Assembly: GCA_028289725.1 (NCBI GenBank)
Contig: JANQOH010000018.1
Location: forward strand, 1-18,569
Source: Alphaproteobacteria bacterium
GTDB lineage: Bacteria; Pseudomonadota; Alphaproteobacteria; UBA7887
Length of the DNA stretch: 18,569 bases
Direction: 5' to 3'
The position numbers were made by a program, and so were the translations under genes. The notes beneath the pieces were generated by a model, which did no database searches, was not told where the DNA came from, and was given only the letters and a program-made list of their open reading frames with translations. Positions 13,683-18,569 of the stretch are shown one piece after another (position 1 is the stretch's first letter; the number at the start of each line of letters is the position of its first letter).

Positions 13683-14669
13683 ATGGCGGAGTCGGGGGTG
13701 CTCGACCGCAACCTTGCATTGGAAGTGGTGAGGGTCACCGAAGCGGCGGCCTTGTCATGCTCGCGCTATATGGGCCGGGGTGATGAAAAGGCGGCGGATC
13801 AAGCAGCCGTCGACGCCATGCGTCGGGCGTTGAACGGCTTGGCGATCGACGGGACCGTGGTGATCGGCGAAGGCGAACGCGACGAAGCTCCCATGCTGTA
13901 TATCGGCGAGAAAGTCGGCAGTGGCGGGCCCAAAGTCGATATCGCGCTCGACCCGTTGGAGGGGACGACAATCTGTGCCACCGGCGGGCCTAACGCGCTC
14001 GCCGTGATCGCCATGGCGGAAGATGGCGGCTTTTTGAACTCCCCGGATGTCTACATGGATAAGATCGCCGTGGGAGCGGACTTGCCCGATAACGTGGTGG
14101 ATCTGGACGAGACGCCGGCGGCCAATCTGAAAAGCTTGGCGAAGGCAAAAAAAGTCGAGGTGAGCGATCTCGTTGTTTGCATCCTCAATCGACCGCGCCA
14201 CGAAGAACTGATTGCCAAGACCCGTGAAGCCGGCGCTCGCATTCAATTGATTCAAGACGGTGACGTGGCCGGCGTAATCGCGACGTCGCGCGAGGGCACT
14301 GGGATCGACATCTATATGGGGAGCGGCGGCGCACCGGAAGGGGTTCTGGCGGCCGCGGCCTTGCGTTGTATTGGCGGGCAAATGATGGGCAGGCTGATCT
14401 TCCGCAACGACGATGAAGTCGGACGCGCGCGCAAGATGGGCATCGAGGACCTGGATCAAAAGTACTTGCTTGAAGATTTGGCCAGCGGGGATGTCATGTT
14501 CGCGGCGACTGGGGTCACCGATGGCTCGATGCTGCGTGGCGTACGGCGCTTCTCAGGCGGTGCCGAAACCGAATCGCTTGTGATGCGCTCCAAGACAGGA
14601 ACCGTGCGTGTCATTAGTGCACAGCACGATTATTCTCGAAAAGCGATGTTGGGAGCCGATACACGCTAG
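13683..14669 (+). CDS. glpX: Class II fructose-1,6-bisphosphatase
   Basis: GlpX hydrolyses fructose 1,6-bisphosphate to fructose 6-phosphate, a gluconeogenic step, in the cytoplasm with Mn or Mg. The 328 residues show the early GRGDEKAAD (31-39), the metal-site block GEGERDEAPMLYIGE (62-76), the signature DPLEGTT (90-96), then GPNALAVIAMAEDG, PDVYMDKIAVG and the later MGSGGAPEGVLAAAAL. These define the GlpX family and exclude class I FBPase. ATG 13683 has AGGGGGG (13669-13675) 7 bases upstream, an unusually G-rich but strong ribosome site. It lies between hom and recJ in a conserved alphaproteobacterial order; the recJ start follows its stop by one base. Confidence 0.97.
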   Translation: MAESGVLDRNLALEVVRVTEAAALSCSRYMGRGDEKAADQAAVDAMRRALNGLAIDGTVVIGEGERDEAPMLYIGEKVGSGGPKVDIALDPLEGTTICATGGPNALAVIAMAEDGGFLNSPDVYMDKIAVGADLPDNVVDLDETPAANLKSLAKAKKVEVSDLVVCILNRPRHEELIAKTREAGARIQLIQDGDVAGVIATSREGTGIDIYMGSGGAPEGVLAAAALRCIGGQMMGRLIFRNDDEVGRARKMGIEDLDQKYLLEDLASGDVMFAATGVTDGSMLRGVRRFSGGAETESLVMRSKTGTVRVISAQHDYSRKAMLGADTR

Positions 14670-14670
14670 C

Positions 14671-16449
14671 ATGCAAACGCTTGCATCGACAGCGGCTGTA
14701 CTGGGCGTCGAGCGGTCCATTGGCGGCAAATTGTGGCGCAGTCGGTTGGATTCGGACCGGATCGCACTCGCCTTATCGCAGAAATTCGATTTTCCGGATG
14801 TGCTTGGGCGCGTTTTGGCAGCCCGCGGTGTCGATCTCGACAACGCCGAAACCTACATGAGCCCGACCCTACGGCACGCGATGCCGGATCCGTCGCGCCT
14901 GCGGGATATGGATCAAGCGGCCGCGCGTTTGGCCGACGCGGTTGGACGGGACGAGTTGGTCGGTATTTTCGGCGACTACGATGTCGATGGCGCCACGTCG
15001 TCCGCGTTGGTTCGGCTCTATCTGGAATCCGTGGGCGCTCGGACGCGTCCCTATATCCCGGATCGCCTCACCGAAGGTTATGGTCCCAACGCGACCGCCT
15101 TCGCAAAATTGCGTGCCGAGGGCGTTAGCGTCATCGTCACAGTCGATTGCGGAACCGCATCACACGAGCCGCTATCGGCGGCCCGCGCGGATGGGCTCGA
15201 CGTTATTGTCATCGATCATCATTTGACCGGACCGGATCTGCCTTGCGCGGCCGCGTTGGTGAACCCCAACAGGCTCGATGACGACAGCGGGCAGGGGGCC
15301 TTGGCGGCGGTCGGTGTCGCATTTCTGCTCATCGTGGCGGTCAATCGCGCGCTTCGCGATCGTGGGCATTTCGCGACCCGATCGGAGCCCGATTTGATGC
15401 AATGGTTGGATTTGGTCGCGCTCGGCACGGTCTGCGACATGGTGCCGCTCGTTGGCCTCAACCGCGCTTTGGTAACACAAGGGCTGAAAATATTGGCGCG
15501 GCGGGGCAATCCGGGCATTGCGGCCCTGATTGATGTGGCGCGCGTGGACGAAACGCCGACCGCCTTTCATATGGGCTTCCTGCTTGGGCCGCGGATAAAC
15601 GCGGGCGGACGGGTCGGCGAGTCGGATCTGGGCCATCGTTTGCTGACGAGCCAGAGTTTTCCCGAAGCCATGCCCATTGCCGAACGGCTGGACCGACTAA
15701 ACGAGGAACGAAAAACCATCGAAGTGCGCATGCTCGACGATGCCTTGGCGTCGGTCGATCAATCCGGTGTCTTGGACCAACCGGCGATCCTGGTCAGCGG
15801 CGATACCTGGCATCCGGGCGTCATTGGGTTGATCGCGACGCGCTTGGTCGAACGGTATGCCAAACCGACTTTCGCGCTGGCTTGGGAAGGTGACGTGGCC
15901 AAGGGCTCGGCACGCTCGATCGCGGGATTCGATATCGGCACCGCGATTACCGCCGCGCGACAAGCCGGGTTGTTGTTGTCCGGCGGCGGTCACGCCATGG
16001 CTGCCGGTCTCACAATTGCGCGCGACAAGATTGGCGCCTTCACGGATTTCATCAATGAACGCGTGGCGCGCGCCGATCTATCGTTGACGCCAAGCCTTGA
16101 GGTTGACGCTGCGATGAGCGTCGGCGGCGCGACGACCGATCTATTCCGATTGCTCGACCGCGCCGGCCCCTACGGCAGCGGCAATCCCGAGCCCCGGTTT
16201 GCCTTGCCGGCCTGTCGTGTCGAATATGCCAAGATCGTTGGAAATGATCATGTCAGCTGCCGATTGGCGGCGGAAGGCAAGGGGCGCCTGAAAGCCATCG
16301 CATTCCGCAGCGCCGAACGCGATATCGGTCAAGCTATTCTCGAGTCAGGCGGGCGGCCGCTCCATTTCGCGGGACATTTGCGCGCTGACACCTGGAATGG
16401 CCGCGACGGCGTTCAGCTTATTGTCGAGGATGTGGCGCATGTGGCCTAA
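14671..16449 (+). CDS. recJ: Single-stranded-DNA-specific 5'-3' exonuclease RecJ
   Basis: RecJ degrades single-stranded DNA 5' to 3' in recombination and mismatch repair. From ATG 14671 it is 592 residues. The DHH phosphoesterase core carries FGDYDVDG (100-107), GYGPN, VTVDCGT, VIDHH (180-184), LVALGTVCDMVPL and GPRINAGGR. The DHHA1 part has the SGGGHAMAAG motif, and a C-terminal OB-like region follows (YGSGNPEPRFALP). The frame is open to 14608 inside glpX, but homology begins after 14671, which lies one base past the glpX stop. A GGGAG at 14651-14655 is rather far for a ribosome site, so coupling to glpX translation is likely. All metal-binding motifs are intact. Confidence 0.96.
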   Translation: MQTLASTAAVLGVERSIGGKLWRSRLDSDRIALALSQKFDFPDVLGRVLAARGVDLDNAETYMSPTLRHAMPDPSRLRDMDQAAARLADAVGRDELVGIFGDYDVDGATSSALVRLYLESVGARTRPYIPDRLTEGYGPNATAFAKLRAEGVSVIVTVDCGTASHEPLSAARADGLDVIVIDHHLTGPDLPCAAALVNPNRLDDDSGQGALAAVGVAFLLIVAVNRALRDRGHFATRSEPDLMQWLDLVALGTVCDMVPLVGLNRALVTQGLKILARRGNPGIAALIDVARVDETPTAFHMGFLLGPRINAGGRVGESDLGHRLLTSQSFPEAMPIAERLDRLNEERKTIEVRMLDDALASVDQSGVLDQPAILVSGDTWHPGVIGLIATRLVERYAKPTFALAWEGDVAKGSARSIAGFDIGTAITAARQAGLLLSGGGHAMAAGLTIARDKIGAFTDFINERVARADLSLTPSLEVDAAMSVGGATTDLFRLLDRAGPYGSGNPEPRFALPACRVEYAKIVGNDHVSCRLAAEGKGRLKAIAFRSAERDIGQAILESGGRPLHFAGHLRADTWNGRDGVQLIVEDVAHVA

Positions 16450-16482
16450 GTCGAAGCCGGTCCCGCTGTCCGGAGTGCCGAA

Positions 16483-17361
16483 GTGAAAGGGCCCGTGGCG
16501 TGCGCGGTGATTCCCGTTGGCGGACTCGGCACGCGCTTCCTTCCCGCGACCAAAGCCGTACCAAAGGAGATGCTTCCCGTCGTCGACAAGCCACTGATCC
16601 AGTATGCGGTCGAGGAAGCACTCGCGGCGGGCATTGAACGCGTCGTCATCGTGACCGGCCGCGGCAAGTCGGCGATCGAAGATCATTTCGATCATGCGGT
16701 GGAATTGGAAAGGGCGCTGGCGGACCGTGCGAATGGCGCGGCGTTGGCGGCGGTGCGAAAGAGCGTCTTGCCGCCGGGGGCGATCGCTTATACGCGCCAG
16801 CAAGAACCACGCGGCCTCGGGCACGCGGTTTGGTGCGCGCGCGATCTGGTCGGCGATCAACCATTCGCCGTCCTGTTGCCAGACGACATGGTTCTGGCCG
16901 ATACGCCCTGTTTGGCTCAAATGCTGGAGGCCTATCAGGGCGTCGGCGGCAATCTTGCGGCGGTCATGGATGTGCCGCGGGAACACACCGCACGATACGG
17001 TGTTCTTGATGTTGGCGCCGACGACGGAAAACTGGCCGAAGTGAAGGGTTTGGTCGAGAAGCCCGCGCCGGACGATGCGCCTTCCACCCTGTCGATCATT
17101 GGACGTTACATATTGCAGCCACAAATTTTCGATAAGTTGGAGGCGCAAAGTGCTGGCGCCGGCGGTGAAATCCAATTGACGGATGCCATGGCGCAATTGA
17201 TTGGCGAGCAACCGTTCCATGGATTCCGGTTTGCTGGCACGCGATACGACTGCGGCGACAAAGTTGGGTTTATCGAGGCCACTCTGGCCTATGCGCTGAG
17301 CCGTGACGACCTGTCCAACGCGACGCGTGACGTGCTTCGCAAGCTTGCGCCGCCTGGTTAG
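16483..17361 (+). CDS. galU: UTP-glucose-1-phosphate uridylyltransferase
   Basis: GalU makes UDP-glucose from UTP and glucose 1-phosphate, feeding exopolysaccharide, lipopolysaccharide and UDP-glucuronate synthesis. The 292 residues carry the nucleotidyltransferase signature GGLGTRFLPATKAVPKEML (13-31), DKPLIQYAVEEA, the nucleotide-contacting QEPRGLGHAV (107-116), LLPDDM with metal-binding Asp (132-136) and GLVEKP. The later GRYIL and GGEIQLTDAM segments are also present. The GTG start at 16483 is supported by CGGAG (16471-16475) 7 bases upstream. It follows recJ by 33 bases and precedes ugd, which uses its product, by 12 bases. Confidence 0.97.
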   Translation: MKGPVACAVIPVGGLGTRFLPATKAVPKEMLPVVDKPLIQYAVEEALAAGIERVVIVTGRGKSAIEDHFDHAVELERALADRANGAALAAVRKSVLPPGAIAYTRQQEPRGLGHAVWCARDLVGDQPFAVLLPDDMVLADTPCLAQMLEAYQGVGGNLAAVMDVPREHTARYGVLDVGADDGKLAEVKGLVEKPAPDDAPSTLSIIGRYILQPQIFDKLEAQSAGAGGEIQLTDAMAQLIGEQPFHGFRFAGTRYDCGDKVGFIEATLAYALSRDDLSNATRDVLRKLAPPG

Positions 17362-17373
17362 AGGCAAAGACGT

Positions 17374-18569
17374 ATGAAAATTGTGATGGTCGGCACCGGC
17401 TATGTCGGCTTGGTCTCCGGCGCGTGTTTCTCCGAGTTCGGAATGGACGTGGTATGTGTCGATAAGGACGTGGCCAAAATCGACGCGCTGCGCGCCGGTC
17501 GGATTCCCATATACGAGCCGGGTCTCGAGGATCTGGTCGCGCGCAATGCCGAGGCAGGCCGGCTTCAGTTCGGCTCCGATCTGTCCAACGCCATGGTCGG
17601 GGCGGACGCCGTGTTCATCGCTGTCGGCACGCCGAGCCGGCGGGGTGACGGTCATGCCGACCTCACATTTGTCTACGAGGCCACGAAGGAAATCGCGCGC
17701 GAAATATCCGGTCGGATCGTCATCGTGACCAAGTCGACCGTGCCTGTCGGCACGGGTGCCGAAGTGGAACGGATTGTGGCCGAAACCCGTGCAGACCTCC
17801 GCCCCGGTGTTGATTATGACGTTGCGTCAAATCCGGAATTTCTGCGCGAAGGTTCGGCGATCGAAGATTTCATGCGACCTGACCGCGTCGTTGTCGGTGC
17901 GGAATGCGACCGCGCGGCAGAGGTCATGCGTGCGCTCTACCGGCCGCTTTATCTTCGTGAAACTCCGATTTTGTTGACCACGCGTGAAACCGCGGAGCTC
18001 ACGAAATACGCGGCCAACGCCTTTCTCGCCACCAAGATCACTTTCATCAATGAGATGGCAGATCTTTGCGAAAAAGTCGGCGCCGACGTGCAACAGGTGG
18101 CTAAAGGCATCGGGCTCGACGGGCGTATCGGCGCCAAATTTCTGCATCCGGGCCCGGGCTATGGCGGGTCTTGTTTCCCGAAAGATACTTTGGCGCTGGT
18201 TCGAACCGCCCGCGAACATGATGCGCCGACGAAAATCGTTGAGGCGGTTTGCGAGGTAAACGAGGCGCGCAAACGGCGGATGGCCGAGAAGGTGATCGCG
18301 GCGTGCGGCGATTCGGTCGCTGACAAAACGATCGCGGTACTTGGTCTGACGTTCAAACCGAACACGGACGATATGCGCGATAGCCCAAGCTTGGTCATCG
18401 TACCGGCCTTGCGCGAAGCGGGCGCGATCATTCGCGCTTATGATCCGGAGGGCATGGAGGCCGCGCGGCCAATGCTGGAGGGCATCGAATATGCTGACTC
18501 CGCCGATGCCGCGCTGAACGGCGCCGATGCGATGGTGCTGGTCACCGAGTGGAATGAATTCCGCGCATT
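17374..18569 (+). CDS. ugd: UDP-glucose 6-dehydrogenase, 3' end outside the window
   Basis: Ugd oxidises UDP-glucose twice with NAD to UDP-glucuronate. About 398 codons are visible with no stop, so the gene runs off the right edge; the family is usually 390-450 residues. Seen: the Rossmann start MKIVMVGTGYVGLVSG, YEPGLEDLV, FIAVGTPS, TKSTVPVGT, SNPEFLREGSAIEDF and ELTKYAANAFLATKITFINE. The catalytic site GYGGSCFPKD has Cys267 (codon 18172-18174), and GLTFKPNTDDMRDSPS follows. The visible end ALNGADAMVLVTEWNEF belongs to the C-terminal UDP-binding domain. ATG 17374 has GAGG (17361-17364) 9 bases upstream, touching the galU stop. It forms a metabolic pair with galU, supplying uronic acid for envelope or capsule polymers. 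Confidence 0.96.
   Translation, partial: MKIVMVGTGYVGLVSGACFSEFGMDVVCVDKDVAKIDALRAGRIPIYEPGLEDLVARNAEAGRLQFGSDLSNAMVGADAVFIAVGTPSRRGDGHADLTFVYEATKEIAREISGRIVIVTKSTVPVGTGAEVERIVAETRADLRPGVDYDVASNPEFLREGSAIEDFMRPDRVVVGAECDRAAEVMRALYRPLYLRETPILLTTRETAELTKYAANAFLATKITFINEMADLCEKVGADVQQVAKGIGLDGRIGAKFLHPGPGYGGSCFPKDTLALVRTAREHDAPTKIVEAVCEVNEARKRRMAEKVIAACGDSVADKTIAVLGLTFKPNTDDMRDSPSLVIVPALREAGAIIRAYDPEGMEAARPMLEGIEYADSADAALNGADAMVLVTEWNEFRA

Noticed and set aside
14608..14670. Extension of RecJ into the end of glpX
   Set aside because: The 21 residues are not RecJ-like, and the ATG one base after the glpX stop gives a normal-length protein.
16345..17655. A 436-codon open frame on the minus strand across recJ, galU and ugd
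   Set aside because: It runs antisense to three clearly recognised genes, its product has no recognisable motif, and GC-rich DNA commonly leaves such antisense frames open.
1..18569. CRISPR arrays, tRNA or rRNA genes, insertion sequences, phage or defence systems
   Set aside because: No repeat-spacer pattern, tRNA-like fold, transposase, integrase or nuclease-type defence gene could be seen; genes are continuous and mostly housekeeping.

Overview
The window is a gene-dense, GC-rich stretch of chromosome from an alphaproteobacterium, probably a Rhodospirillales-like lineage. This rests on the rplM-rpsI-argC order, the acidic N-terminal extension on S9, a class I PHA synthase, the alphaproteobacterial form of the OmpA-type lipoprotein, and the run aminotransferase-hom-glpX-recJ. 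The lineage is inferred from family knowledge, since no search could be run. I see no tRNA, rRNA, CRISPR array, insertion sequence, prophage or integrase. No gene-free gap exceeds 300 bases; the longest runs from the phaC start at 9908 to the lipoprotein start.

Left part (1-4990), accessory: a DUF6166-like protein on the minus strand; a 61-residue two-helix membrane protein; then, on the minus strand, a 14-helix drug-efflux type MFS transporter followed by a histidine-phosphatase. Divergent from these is a plus-strand pair, a two-domain cupin whose stop overlaps the start of a cytochrome P450. Nothing in the sequence gives a substrate for the transporter or the P450.

Middle part (4991-9908): rplM-rpsI, with a strongly structured leader before rplM and a clear intrinsic terminator after rpsI; argC (arginine synthesis); and convergent to it, on the minus strand, phaC (polyhydroxyalkanoate synthase) followed by a short-chain dehydrogenase.

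Right part (9909-18569), all plus strand: an OmpA-like lipoprotein; an AlaC/DapL-type aminotransferase; hom, overlapping it by 4 bases; glpX (class II fructose-1,6-bisphosphatase); recJ; galU; and ugd, cut by the window edge. The short gaps or overlaps from the aminotransferase to ugd suggest one or two transcripts. They join aspartate-family amino-acid synthesis, gluconeogenesis, DNA repair and UDP-glucose/UDP-glucuronate supply for envelope polysaccharide.

Most genes are ordinary. The best candidates for something undescribed are non-coding: (1) the rplM leader, with two interleaved 7-bp stems in pseudoknot order and a hairpin that covers the likely ribosome binding site; (2) a 22-base bipartite repeat present twice before the lipoprotein gene, flanking a possible -10 box; (3) a 12-bp direct repeat plus a palindrome between the divergent MFS and cupin genes. 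Odd residues in PhaC and in the OmpA-like lipoprotein are also flagged.
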